DNA of 64,000 bases, taken from NCBI GenBank assembly GCA_900208305.1, contig OAPG01000001.1, positions 1,178,001 through 1,242,000 on the forward strand, read 5' to 3'. This document shows positions 8,237-16,982 of this stretch, piece after piece. The position numbers were made by a program, and so were the translations under genes. This DNA comes from Melanopsichium pennsylvanicum. Lineage: Eukaryota > Basidiomycota > Ustilaginomycetes > Ustilaginales. Position 1 is the stretch's first letter. Every line of letters starts with the position of its first letter. The notes under the pieces are model-generated. The model did not search any database. It saw only the letters and a program-made list of their open reading frames with translations, and was not told the origin of the DNA.

Positions 8237-9211
8237 ATGTCCAGCGTCGAACCACAGACTATGCCAGTCGAGGCTCAAGGCATAGCTAAGAAAACTCGAG
8301 CAAGAAGAAACAAGAACACCGCCCCCACTCATAACGACGATGAAGAAGAACTCGAAGACGAGTGTGACTTCCAGCCGATCCGAAACCTCGACCCAATCAT
8401 CATGCAGAAACATTTCAGCAGCCTGGGCGAACTTACGAGCAAGAACTGGGGATTTTGGAATTCAGATTTTGAACGACTAATGTTATCCCTCGAGGGAGTC
8501 GCCGAATATATTACAGGCGAGAAAAATCCCAACAGCGAAGGTTGGAATAAACATTTGGATAACATGATGTGTTCAATCATCATTAGCAAGATGAAAACCG
8601 GAGGCGAGGATGGACTCGACTCGCTCAAGAGCAAAATCATCGGATTAAAAGTTGCTCATGTTGGAAAGCTCTGGAAGCTGATCAGAGAAGATCTCACGGT
8701 CGACAACGAAGAAAGGATTAAATTGATCCTGGATCAAATAGTATGTGCGAGGGTCCTTCACAACGATGTGAGGAAGTACATCAAGTACATCGAGGACCTT
8801 TCCAACGAGGCAACCTTAATTGGATATCCGTTCATCGACCACACTCTTACGCATTACGTGCGCCAGCAACTGTACGGAAACCCAATTTACCAGGTAACCT
8901 TAGATATGCATCCGACTTCCTCGTTCAAAGCTCTTTGCACGGCTTTAGAATCCAAGCAGATCCAGCACGAGACACTCGGACCTGGTACATTTGTTAGAAG
9001 AAACCCAATCCATTATCAAGCTCGGGCAGCAAATGTAAGTGGTCCCAAGGAGGCCAATACTCCCTACTATTGGCAAGGACGGCGCGATCCCAGTAAGCCT
9101 AATGAGAGGCCGAAATGTTATAGCTGTGGACAAGTTGGGCACATTGCTAGGCAGTGCTCATACCAGCAACAAAACAACCAGCCGGCCCCGGACGCCAAAA
9201 CGAGCCAGTAG
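8237..9211 (+). CDS. gag: Retrotransposon Gag polyprotein
   Basis: 324 aa from the ATG at 8237, after an A-rich leader with repeated CAAGAA units. The N-terminus is basic and then acidic; the central part (about 55-255) has the character of a copia-type Gag/UBN2 capsid region (NWGFWNSDFERLM, YIKYIEDLSNEA). A CCHC zinc knuckle, CYSCGQVGHIARQC, lies at 9116-9157 and would bind RNA as nucleocapsid. The frame ends at TAG (9209-9211), and exactly the same frame then continues into protease. Gag forms the virus-like particle in the cytoplasm. If the stop is read through at low efficiency, Gag would be the major product and Gag-Pol the minor one. Confidence 0.93.
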   Translation: MSSVEPQTMPVEAQGIAKKTRARRNKNTAPTHNDDEEELEDECDFQPIRNLDPIIMQKHFSSLGELTSKNWGFWNSDFERLMLSLEGVAEYITGEKNPNSEGWNKHLDNMMCSIIISKMKTGGEDGLDSLKSKIIGLKVAHVGKLWKLIREDLTVDNEERIKLILDQIVCARVLHNDVRKYIKYIEDLSNEATLIGYPFIDHTLTHYVRQQLYGNPIYQVTLDMHPTSSFKALCTALESKQIQHETLGPGTFVRRNPIHYQARAANVSGPKEANTPYYWQGRRDPSKPNERPKCYSCGQVGHIARQCSYQQQNNQPAPDAKTSQ

Positions 9212-12200
9212 GAATTTTGGTGCACCCTCACGAGCTCGCACAAAGAAATTAACCCAGATACTTGGGTTGTGGACTCTGGTGCGAGCATGCATATGGTAAA
9301 TGATTTCTCATTGCTCGTTGACCCAAAACCTTTTTCAGGCCAAGTTCACACGGCCGGAGAAGGATCATTGGAGATCAAAGCAATTGGAGATATATTCGCT
9401 CATGTAGGCATTATGCAAGTTCACCTGCGTAATGTATTATATGTTCCAAAAGCGAATATAAAATTATTATCTGTTATTGCCTTGATGAAAGAGAGTGGTG
9501 CACGAGTGATTTTTGAAAATTCAGGAGGAAAGATTTATTTCCCAGATGGTGTGATTATTGGAGTAAAAGAAAATGTTGAGAGAAATTGGTTGGAAATTCG
9601 TACCAACCAGCGTGAGAATTATGGGCTACATCAGACAGAAGAATTATTCGAATGCCTACCAGAAAAAATGCAAATTCGCGAACCGAGCAGAAAAGTATCC
9701 AAGGAACACCTATGGCACGAAAGGCTCGGCCACCCAGGCCGAGATAAAGCTAGAGCAATCATCAAGAGATTTAGTGAATCAAGCGAAGTCAAATTGGACC
9801 CTGAAGATTCATTGGATTGTCACGAGTGCATCGCTGCCAAAAGCACACAGGCAAGAATGGGAAAGGGCAGTGGAGAAAGGGACAGCGAAGTACTCGGATT
9901 AATTCACGTCGATTTAATTACAGATTTATCAGGGACATCTGAATATCGGAACATCCTTGTAGCTGTTGATGACCATAGCGGGTACATATTGGCTACGCCA
10001 ATTTTCAAGAAAAGCGATGCACTCGGGTGCCTACAAAATTGGACGAAATTCATGGAAAATCAAACAGGCAACAAGGTCAAAAGAATCAGGTCAGATAATG
10101 GTGGAGAATGGGCCAGCACTCTAGCAGATCAATGGAGCGCGAATGAAGGAATTCTTTGGGAAAAGACCTCGCCATACACCAGTACTCAGAATGGGCGTGT
10201 AGAGAGGATGAATCGCACACTCATGGAGAGAGTGCGAGCGCTGCTTAGCCAACGAGAATTACCAGCAAACCTGTGGCCATTTGCAGTCCAAGCAGCGGCT
10301 TTCACCATTAACCTCACTCCAGACCAACATGGACTCACACCGTACGAAAAGGCATTTAAACGGAAACCGGATCGATTTGTCCAACTACTCAGGGTATTTG
10401 GTTGTCTTGCATGGGTATTTATTCCTAAAGGAAGGCGGGAACACGGCAAAATCGATGCTCGAGCTGTTGCGGCGGTACTGCTTGGATACAGTCTGACAAG
10501 GAAAAGTTGGCTATTTTACAGTCCAAACTACAAACCGGATTTATTCTGGAGTAATTCGGCTAAATTCCTTGAACAACAAAGTTGGCAAGATAGAACAGAG
10601 TTCCTCCCATTAAAAATCTATCCGCCAAAAGCACCGGTTGACAATGCAGAAATTCCAGATCTAGGATACGAGGATCAAGACGCGAATTACGAAGATTACG
10701 AGGATGCCCTAAAACACCTAGTGGATGATGATTTCCCAGAAAACCAAGGAGAAATTCAGGAGGAGATTCCATCTGAAGAGCTTCAGCGCGAGGAAATCCC
10801 TAATTCGTCAACAGGAGCCAAAATCGATGAAAGCGAGAATAAAGCAAGAAAATCATCAAATGATAGGCGAAAATACGCTCTCATCGGTAATCCCAAAGTA
10901 GAGACGCTAGATTTGATGCCCACGGTCAAAGAGGCGATGGCACGCGAAGATGCACAAAAGTGGAGAGAAGCGATAATGAAAGAAGTCGAGGGATTAGAAA
11001 AGAAAGGGACATGGGAAATTGTTGACAGACCATTAAACGTAAGGCTGGTTGATTCCAAATTAGTACTCAAGATCAAGACGGATGCAAATATGAAACCAAC
11101 AAAATACAAGGCAAGACTGGTAGCACGAGGATTCACACAACAGCAAGGAATTGACTATGACGAAATATTTGCGCCGGTTGCACCTATGGAAGCAATACGA
11201 GCTGTGCTCGCGATAGCGGCGTTCAATGATTGGGAAATTGATTGCATTGATGTGGTTCAAGCATACTTGAACTCAGAATTGCATCACGAGGTGTACCTCA
11301 AGCCCCCGCAGATTACACAAGTACCGGAAGGTAAGGTTTACAAATTAAAGAAAGGACTTTATGGGCTCAAGCAATCTGGGCGAGAATGGAATAAAATATT
11401 GGATCAACATTCGAAAGACATAGGTTTTAAGGGACTACCTTGTGCACCGTGCATCTACCTCAAAGGACAAGGCGATAAAATGGTAATTATCACCACCTAT
11501 GTTGACGATATGCTGATAATTTCTCCAGACAAACGAGAAGTAAACAAAGTAAAAGACGACATAAGGCGAAAATGGGAAATTGAGGACAATGGACCCGTAA
11601 CCGAATTTTTGGGTATAAAAATTACCAGAGACAGATACAAGAAAATCCTCGATCTAGATCTAGCAGCATACATCAAGAAAATGATCAGTAAGTGGCTACC
11701 AAACGGCGAGAAATCATGGCGACCAATGATATGCCCACTGGACGCAGAAGAAACAGAAGAAATAATTGGGGAAAAATCGAAGAATTATCAGGAATTGGTT
11801 GGTCAACTATTATGGGTATCAAATACAGTGCGACCAGACATAAGCTTCGCCGGTGGGTCATTGGCGAGGTACATGTCGAAACCGAGGGAAGGAGCTTGGG
11901 AAGCAGCTATTCAGGTATTAAAGTATTTAAATCAGACAGCCGAAAACACTTTGCGATACGAAAATAAAGAGGAAAATAAGCATCCAATAACAACGTACAC
12001 AGATGCGAATTGGGCTTCAGAGAGGGCGACGAACAGAAGGAGTACCTCAGGATCCACGACGTTCATTTTCGGGAATTTGGTCAGTTGGAAATCGCAGGTA
12101 CAGAAATGTGTGTCGCTATCGGCGGTGGAAGCAGAATTCGTGGCAGCATCAGACGCGGCGAGGGAGGCATTATTTTTCAAATATTTGCTGCGAGATTTGG

Positions 12201-12508
12201 GGGTTTCCGAAGAAAAACCGTTAATGTTGACCGATAGCATGGGATGCGTCCAAGTCAGCAAAGACGCGGCGAAACATTGGAAACTCAAACACATTGATAC
12301 TCGGTACCATTTCATTAGGGATAATGTGCAATCCGGATCGCTGGAAATCAAGCATATCAGGACCGAAGAAAATTTGGCGGACATGTTGACCAAACCAGTA
12401 CCAAAGGCAATCATTATGCGAACGTGTAACGGGATAAATATGGTACGGCCGGCGAGGGGGGGAGTTGAAGATATTGCGCCGACCGAATTAGATGGGCAGA
12501 TGAATTAA
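9212..12508 (+). CDS. pol: Retrotransposon Pol polyprotein (protease, integrase, RT, RNase H)
   Basis: About 1098 codons in the same frame as gag, right after its UAG, with no ATG start of its own before the protease. Protease has the VVDSGAS active site (DSG at 9272-9280). A gag-pre-integrase HHCC zinc region follows (HERLGH ... CHEC), then the integrase core with Asp-Asp-Glu landmarks (HVDL, RSDNGGEW, NGRVERMN). Reverse transcriptase shows VARGFTQQQGIDY, GLYGLKQ and the YVDD box at 11498-11509. RNase H shows TYTDANW, SAVEAEF and the family end block TEENLADMLTKPVP. The frame runs 46 nt into the 3' LTR before stopping at 12508. All catalytic motifs look intact, so the copy may be active. Expression presumably needs stop-codon readthrough from gag. 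Confidence 0.95.
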   Translation, partial: EFWCTLTSSHKEINPDTWVVDSGASMHMVNDFSLLVDPKPFSGQVHTAGEGSLEIKAIGDIFAHVGIMQVHLRNVLYVPKANIKLLSVIALMKESGARVIFENSGGKIYFPDGVIIGVKENVERNWLEIRTNQRENYGLHQTEELFECLPEKMQIREPSRKVSKEHLWHERLGHPGRDKARAIIKRFSESSEVKLDPEDSLDCHECIAAKSTQARMGKGSGERDSEVLGLIHVDLITDLSGTSEYRNILVAVDDHSGYILATPIFKKSDALGCLQNWTKFMENQTGNKVKRIRSDNGGEWASTLADQWSANEGILWEKTSPYTSTQNGRVERMNRTLMERVRALLSQRELPANLWPFAVQAAAFTINLTPDQHGLTPYEKAFKRKPDRFVQLLRVFGCLAWVFIPKGRREHGKIDARAVAAVLLGYSLTRKSWLFYSPNYKPDLFWSNSAKFLEQQSWQDRTEFLPLKIYPPKAPVDNAEIPDLGYEDQDANYEDYEDALKHLVDDDFPENQGEIQEEIPSEELQREEIPNSSTGAKIDESENKARKSSNDRRKYALIGNPKVETLDLMPTVKEAMAREDAQKWREAIMKEVEGLEKKGTWEIVDRPLNVRLVDSKLVLKIKTDANMKPTKYKARLVARGFTQQQGIDYDEIFAPVAPMEAIRAVLAIAAFNDWEIDCIDVVQAYLNSELHHEVYLKPPQITQVPEGKVYKLKKGLYGLKQSGREWNKILDQHSKDIGFKGLPCAPCIYLKGQGDKMVIITTYVDDMLIISPDKREVNKVKDDIRRKWEIEDNGPVTEFLGIKITRDRYKKILDLDLAAYIKKMISKWLPNGEKSWRPMICPLDAEETEEIIGEKSKNYQELVGQLLWVSNTVRPDISFAGGSLARYMSKPREGAWEAAIQVLKYLNQTAENTLRYENKEENKHPITTYTDANWASERATNRRSTSGSTTFIFGNLVSWKSQVQKCVSLSAVEAEFVAASDAAREALFFKYLLRDLGVSEEKPLMLTDSMGCVQVSKDAAKHWKLKHIDTRYHFIRDNVQSGSLEIKHIRTEENLADMLTKPVPKAIIMRTCNGINMVRPARGGVEDIAPTELDGQMN
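12455..12462 (+). other. Polypurine tract
   Basis: AGGGGGGG directly abuts the 3' LTR, the expected position for plus-strand DNA priming. It supports the LTR boundary at 12463. Confidence 0.85.
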
Positions 12509-12799
12509 GGCATGAGGCGAATAAAGCTGAATGCGGACAAAGCGAAGAAACTGAAGGCGATGGCTCCCAATAGGGGGCTCGAACCCCTGACATTCATGGC
12601 TCCCAATAGGGGGCTCGAACCCCTGACATTAACAAGAGGGAAATATTGTAATACGTGTATAGCGAACGATACTTGACAAGATTACCCTGTCTTTGCCGAA
12701 TTTTGGGGGCCGCGACGAAGGTATATAAACCCGAAGATTCAGCATGTAAATAGTCAGAAAAATCAAGCAAATAAGAACCAAGAATAACAACCTTCAACT
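12463..12799 (+). repeat. 3' LTR
   Basis: 337 bp that I read as identical to the 5' LTR. Its first 46 bp also encode the Pol C-terminus. It carries the second set of tRNA-Lys antisense units and a TATA box. Confidence 0.95.
12561..12632 (+). repeat. tRNA-Lys 3'-half antisense units in the 3' LTR
   Basis: Same two 36-bp units as at 7923-7994 (12561-12596 and 12597-12632). This is the copy that would be transcribed into the 3' end of the genomic RNA and could contact a tRNA there. Confidence 0.88.
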
Positions 12800-12804
12800 T
12801 CAAG
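12800..12804. repeat. Target site duplication, right copy
   Basis: TCAAG immediately after the 3' LTR, matching 7820-7824. Confidence 0.85.
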
Positions 12805-14014
12805 GAGGGCTGCTTTCCGTCCCGCCAGACCGTGGCCCTTGTGAGAAAATCCGAGTTCCTGCTTTCCGTTGATTTCTTGAGCGCTTTCGAAAAGGGCTTC
12901 TTTCTCTTCGGACCATGGTGCGCAGTAGAGCGCCATGGTTCCTGCTGCAACCTCACTACACCAGAAGCTTCACTTGCACTACCGAATGAACTGATTTCGC
13001 AGTACCAAACGCAAATGCATGCGCGAGATCCAAGCGCCTCGTCGGACCGTGGAAAAGTGCTCATTGGGTTAGGGGGAGGCTTCTCTGGAGACTGTCCAAA
13101 AGGTCCTTGCGAGGCAGTCCAGGTGCATTTGGCAACTTGTCGACATCTGCATACAAACGGACAAACTGACAGGAGCATGCGAGTTGCTGCAGAAACAATG
13201 CAACCGTGCAGTACGGTACAGCAGAGATGCATGTTGGAGGGAGTTGTTCGATTTTCTCGAGCGGTGCCACCCTTTCAGAACTAACTTGAGTTGAGCAGCA
13301 GCTAGCACTTTTTTCCTCCACTTCGTCAGAGTTGGCTAGTATTGGACCGTGGGTTGAGCTTTCATTCCCGAACGATCCAGAAATCCGGTTTTCCTTGTGT
13401 TCGTTCACTCATCGCAAGACTTGCAGATGTGCAAACATCCACCATATTTCCATCTTATTTCTCTTTTTGGTCGCTGCATCCGTTCTCACATTCTGCGATC
13501 GACGCCACCCAGGATGAATCTTTATACCCTCGCACTCTTTGGTGCCGCTCGAGATCTCAAAACTTCATCCACTCATCCATCGAAAAAATAATTGAGAATC
13601 GCTAAATTAGTTTGTACTTTTGATCGTCGCAAGGTTCACATCGATGCACTTGTCCGTTGCTGCGAGAAGCAAATTTCTCCGATCCAACCACAGCAGCGTT
13701 CGTGCCTGAGTGTGCCGTGTCTCTATATGACATACGTGTGAAAAAAGACAGGTCCCGCTCATACGGTACTGGTCGCATTCTTAAATGACAGGTTCGTTTC
13801 AACAATCGACCGCTGAGAATAGCATTCTTAGAAGAATTAGATGCCGTCTTGTCGTCTGCCCGCTTAGCCTCAATCTCTTGCTACGTTGAAATTTCCCACA
13901 TTTCGCTCTGGCTGTCTAAAACACCGACCGAATGTGCATGGAATCCTGATATGGTGTTTCAAGCATTCCACGTCGTTCTTGGCAAAAACGATATCTTCAT
14001 TATTCAACTCGCAT
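12805..14014. other. Intergenic DNA right of the retrotransposon
   Basis: About 1.2 kb with no gene I can support. Joining the two retrotransposon flanks restores the pre-insertion sequence, and no coding frame across that junction looks convincing, so the element probably landed in non-coding DNA. Confidence 0.5.
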
Positions 14015-14020
14015 AAAAAA
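14015..14020 (-). terminator. RNA polymerase III terminator of tRNA-Ser
   Basis: A run of six T on the minus strand begins at the base after the mature tRNA 3' end, the usual Pol III stop signal. Confidence 0.85.
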
Positions 14021-14137
14021 CGACGCCCGTCGGATTTGAACCGACGCAGGCAGAGCCTATAAGTTAACTCATCTTGAGGGAGATGATCGAAACACATTGA
14101 TTCGAGACTTACCCCTTAACCACTCGGGCAGAGCGCC
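14021..14137 (-). tRNA. tRNA-Ser (anticodon CGA) with intron
   Basis: Minus-strand tRNA of 117 nt including an intron of about 35 nt (14066..14100). Acceptor strands GGCGCTC and GGGCGTC pair with two G-U wobbles; the discriminator is G. The D arm is CCC-GAGTGGTTAA-GGG. The anticodon stem TAAGT/ACTTA encloses loop CTCGAAA with CGA at 14104..14102, and the intron follows position 37 as usual. A long variable arm (AGGC/GCCT) marks the class II tRNA-Ser shape. The T arm is GTCGG-TTCAAAT-CCGAC, and CCA is not encoded. It reads UCG codons. S. cerevisiae tRNA-Ser(CGA) also has an intron. The 5' end lies only about 0.1 kb from the divergent RWD gene. Confidence 0.95.
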
Positions 14138-14249
14138 TACTGATCCACAATTGAAGAATATAGCAAATATAGAATATATGATGTTTGTCGCAAGGATTTG
14201 TTCTTTCGGAGCTGGATTTGCCCAGGTGGAGGAGAGCTCCGTTCCTCAA

Positions 14250-15326
14250 ATGTCACAGCGTTCTGAATGGACTGGTGGATCTGATTCCTTTGGAAGATCG
14301 TACCATATCATAGATCGCATATATGTGATGGCTTCAGCGCCATTACTTACGCTTCGTTATAGGGTCCTCGACGATGTGGCGCAGGACCTTGACATGGTGA
14401 TACAATCTTCACCCGAAGATGAGTGGTCATGGGAAGGAGCCTCATTGTCGGAACGGGAGGCTTGGTTGGGATTCGTGCAACGGCCATCTTCATTGTCAGC
14501 CTTAACAGAGTATGTCCCTGGATTGACGGGCAAGATTCAAGTTCTTCCGGGAGTTGCATTGAGATTTTCGCTTCTTTCTCAATCTCCGCACACTTCCAAG
14601 CTGGAAGCGGCGGTCGATGTATCCGCTCCGAGCTTGGCATGGGAAAGCATCGCAAAGATCAGAAGCGCTCTGATCGACCGCTCCAAGCAATGGGAAGAAG
14701 ACGGCATAGACTCTCTGTTCTTTTTTGACCTCTTGGCCACTGCTCAAACTCTGCTCGGTGACAAGCCGGATCTGCTTGCCTCGCAAAACGACTCGAACAT
14801 CTTCAACAACTCCCCTAAATCCGACTCTCCATCGAGGTCTACGGACCTCTCACCCATTGAGCTGTCTCGTGCGATGTTTTGGAGCCACCACCTCATCGCG
14901 CCATCGAAACTCAAAGACTTCAACAACTGGTGTCCCGAACTTAGCCTCTGGGGCGTTTTGCGCGCTGGATATCCCGGCTATCTCTGCTTTGAAGGCGAGA
15001 AAGAAGCAGTCGACGAGATGGTCAGGCGGGTTAAAGGATTACAGTGGCATGCTATCCAGCTCAGAGTGCAGCGTTCTTGGACCTGTATACTGGAAAAGGA
15101 TTCGGCAAAGACTGGAACTAGGGAGCAGGCTTTGCTATCATGCGCTCTAGCAAAGAATCACTCGGATAACAAGAGCGAGGAACAGGATGAAGGAGAAAAG
15201 CTGCGAACAGGCTGCGAAGTGATTGAGAATCTTGGCGAATTCGTCGAGAGATTGAAGGGGTGTGGACTCGAGTTGGACGAGGTTGAGGGTGTGCTCGGCA
15301 TCAAGGTCAGCGGCGGCGGTCATTAA
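14250..15326 (+). CDS. RWD / DUF1115 domain protein (RWDD2-like)
   Basis: 358 aa from the ATG at 14250; other in-frame ATGs at 14178 and 14328 are possible, and a short 5' intron cannot be excluded. The open frame extends back into the tRNA gene, so the upstream part is not coding. The N-terminal part looks like a divergent RWD fold. The strongest match is the C-terminal DUF1115 block: FWSHHLIAPSKLKDFNNW, then LSLWGVLRAGYPGYLCFEG, and a helix ending GLQWHAIQLR. Human RWDD2A/B share these blocks and are about 300 aa. The family has no defined biochemical role; RWD folds usually mediate protein contacts. A Ser/Pro-rich insertion separates the two domains. Confidence 0.8.
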   Translation: MSQRSEWTGGSDSFGRSYHIIDRIYVMASAPLLTLRYRVLDDVAQDLDMVIQSSPEDEWSWEGASLSEREAWLGFVQRPSSLSALTEYVPGLTGKIQVLPGVALRFSLLSQSPHTSKLEAAVDVSAPSLAWESIAKIRSALIDRSKQWEEDGIDSLFFFDLLATAQTLLGDKPDLLASQNDSNIFNNSPKSDSPSRSTDLSPIELSRAMFWSHHLIAPSKLKDFNNWCPELSLWGVLRAGYPGYLCFEGEKEAVDEMVRRVKGLQWHAIQLRVQRSWTCILEKDSAKTGTREQALLSCALAKNHSDNKSEEQDEGEKLRTGCEVIENLGEFVERLKGCGLELDEVEGVLGIKVSGGGH

Positions 15327-15416
15327 AGCAAGCATGTGAATTTTTCTGTATGATGTGGACATGGCAAAACATAAAGCATATGAAGAGATCATCGTATATA
15401 CATCATGCGTGAGAGT

Positions 15417-16982
15417 CTATAGGGAGCGGTACTGTCCAACAAGGGCGGCCATTCGGACTGCTTGACCTTCGGTAAATTCTGTCAGGCATGCGTCGCTTGA
15501 GTAGCTGTGGCCGTCACACAGAGGGAAAGAGGGAAAGAGATGTGCAGGTCAGCATTATCTATCACAATAGCGTCGCAGTTAGCCACGACACATGGCGGTA
15601 CTTACTCCATGTAGCTGAGTCGGCAGGAATTAGGGCGCCAACGAGGAGAAGAGGAGGAATCTCAAAAGAGAGCCAGTCAGTCACTGTGATATTGTAGTTC
15701 AGTTTAGGCAATGTCCACGCTTGGTGACTTACTTGTGAATTGAATCGACACCGCCACCTCTGCAACTATCCTGACCCGCCGGGCATCCGTTTGTAGCAGT
15801 GCTTTGGGGCGGAGTGTCGTCAACATAGTCGCCTGGGCTTTGGCAGCCTCCCTGGAACACGTGGTACAACCCCAACCAGTGTCCAACCTCATGCGTTGCT
15901 GTCTTACCCAGATTGTATCCTGTCTCGCTTCCTCCTGGCACCGTACTGTACTGGAACACTACACCATCATTGTTTAGATTATTCTTTACGTCAAAGGGAA
16001 AAGTAGCGTATCCCAAAAGTCCGTTGTTGAAGTCGACGCTGTAGAGATTCAGAGTCTTCTCATCGCCTCTATGAAGCTGCGTCTTCATCTGCGTCTGCAA
16101 CGGCGAGTCCGGATCGATGTTGCGGTACCATGTAGCATTATCAACGCGATTCGTCAGGTTCAGGTTGAAATTAAATCCGTATGATTTGTAATCGTCGTTC
16201 AGGGTCTGGATTTGATCGTTGATCATGGTTTGAGAGAGATTACCGCTTGTTCCCGAATGAATGACATGCCAGACAATCTGGACAGTCTTGCTCTGTTCAG
16301 CGAGAAGCTTGGCATCTGTCAGCGAGCGCGGATCAGTCTTGTAGAGCGAGGACGTGCGCTTTTCGCGGATAGCGGCCAGACGTTTACGTTCTGCTTGAAC
16401 GAGCTTGGTAGAGATGTCGTCTATCGTGTGGTTCGTGTTGGCAGGTTGCGCACAAAAGCGAGTTCGGGGCATCTGGAGAAGGGTATTGCGGACTGACTTC
16501 CTGTTGTCTATCTTGCTCGTGTCTTGATCCTTGTTCTTGTTCTTGTCCTTGTCAGAACTGCCGCTTTTCTTTGTATCGTCTATGTTCTGGGCATCCTTGG
16601 AATCCTTAACGGTATTCGTGCCGTTCTTGTTGGACGTACCTTTTCCCGTGCCCCCGTCTTCCTTGTCTTTAGTATTGGTCGCGGCATTGGGGTCAACGGC
16701 TCCGCCTTGACCATGGTCAATGACGAGCGTCTCACCACCTTCCTGAGCCGGCTGAATCCCATTCGCCAGGGTCTGAAGAGCCTTGAGCACCGCCTCGGAG
16801 TCCATCGTCGCCCCCTCGTTGTCCGTACTGGCATTCGGCATAGACACTTTCGGCTGTGTAACCATCACACCATAAACTTCTGGATCAGCAGCATTCTGCA
16901 CGGGTCGAGCTGAGGCCTGGTGGGCTTGCACGATCAGGAGGAAGAGAGAGATTGCGACGAGGAGCTGCTTGAAGGCACACAT
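15417..16982 (-). CDS. Secreted M43-type (pappalysin-like) zinc metalloprotease
   Basis: Three exons on the minus strand: 16982..15733, a 9-nt microexon 15614..15606, and 15504..15417 (1347 nt, 448 aa). Both introns (118 and 101 nt) have GTAAGT donors and CAG acceptors. A hydrophobic N-terminus (KQLLVAISLFLLIVQA) is a signal peptide. A Lys/Asp/Asn-rich low-complexity prodomain-like segment follows (about 95-165). The protease domain carries the zinc site HEVGHWLGLYH, then cysteine-rich loops ending GGGVDSIH. Splicing through the microexon gives HNYMDYSSDACL, the family Met-turn, followed by TEFTEGQAVRMAALVGQYRSL at the end. This matches fungal extracellular metalloproteases such as Mep1. It likely cleaves extracellular or host proteins. 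Without splicing, the frame would stop just after SIHK and lack the Met-turn. Confidence 0.92.

Larger units (their letters stand above)
7825..12799 (+). mobile_element. Complete Ty1/copia LTR retrotransposon
   Basis: A 4975-bp element with two 337-bp LTRs that I read as identical, a 5-bp TCAAG target duplication, a primer site starting at the base after the 5' LTR, and a G-rich polypurine tract ending at the base before the 3' LTR. Internal coding order is Gag, protease, integrase, reverse transcriptase, RNase H, which defines the copia superfamily. Apart from one UAG between gag and pol, no frame disruption is visible. Identical LTRs and intact frames indicate a recent insertion. Each LTR ends in the 8-bp inverted repeat AGTTGAAG/CTTCAACT. 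U3 carries two tandem antisense copies of a tRNA-Lys 3' half. The element lies about 1.2 kb from the tRNA-Ser gene, on that gene's downstream side. Confidence 0.97.

Noticed and set aside
12594..13232. 212-codon minus-strand ORF across the 3' LTR and flank
   Set aside because: It spans the insertion boundary, and its LTR part also occurs in the 5' LTR; it is an artefact of the insertion.
13870..14097. 75-codon minus-strand ORF
   Set aside because: Runs through the tRNA-Ser exon 2 and intron.
14097..14177. N-terminal extension of the RWD gene
   Set aside because: Overlaps the tRNA-Ser gene and contains no ATG before 14178.
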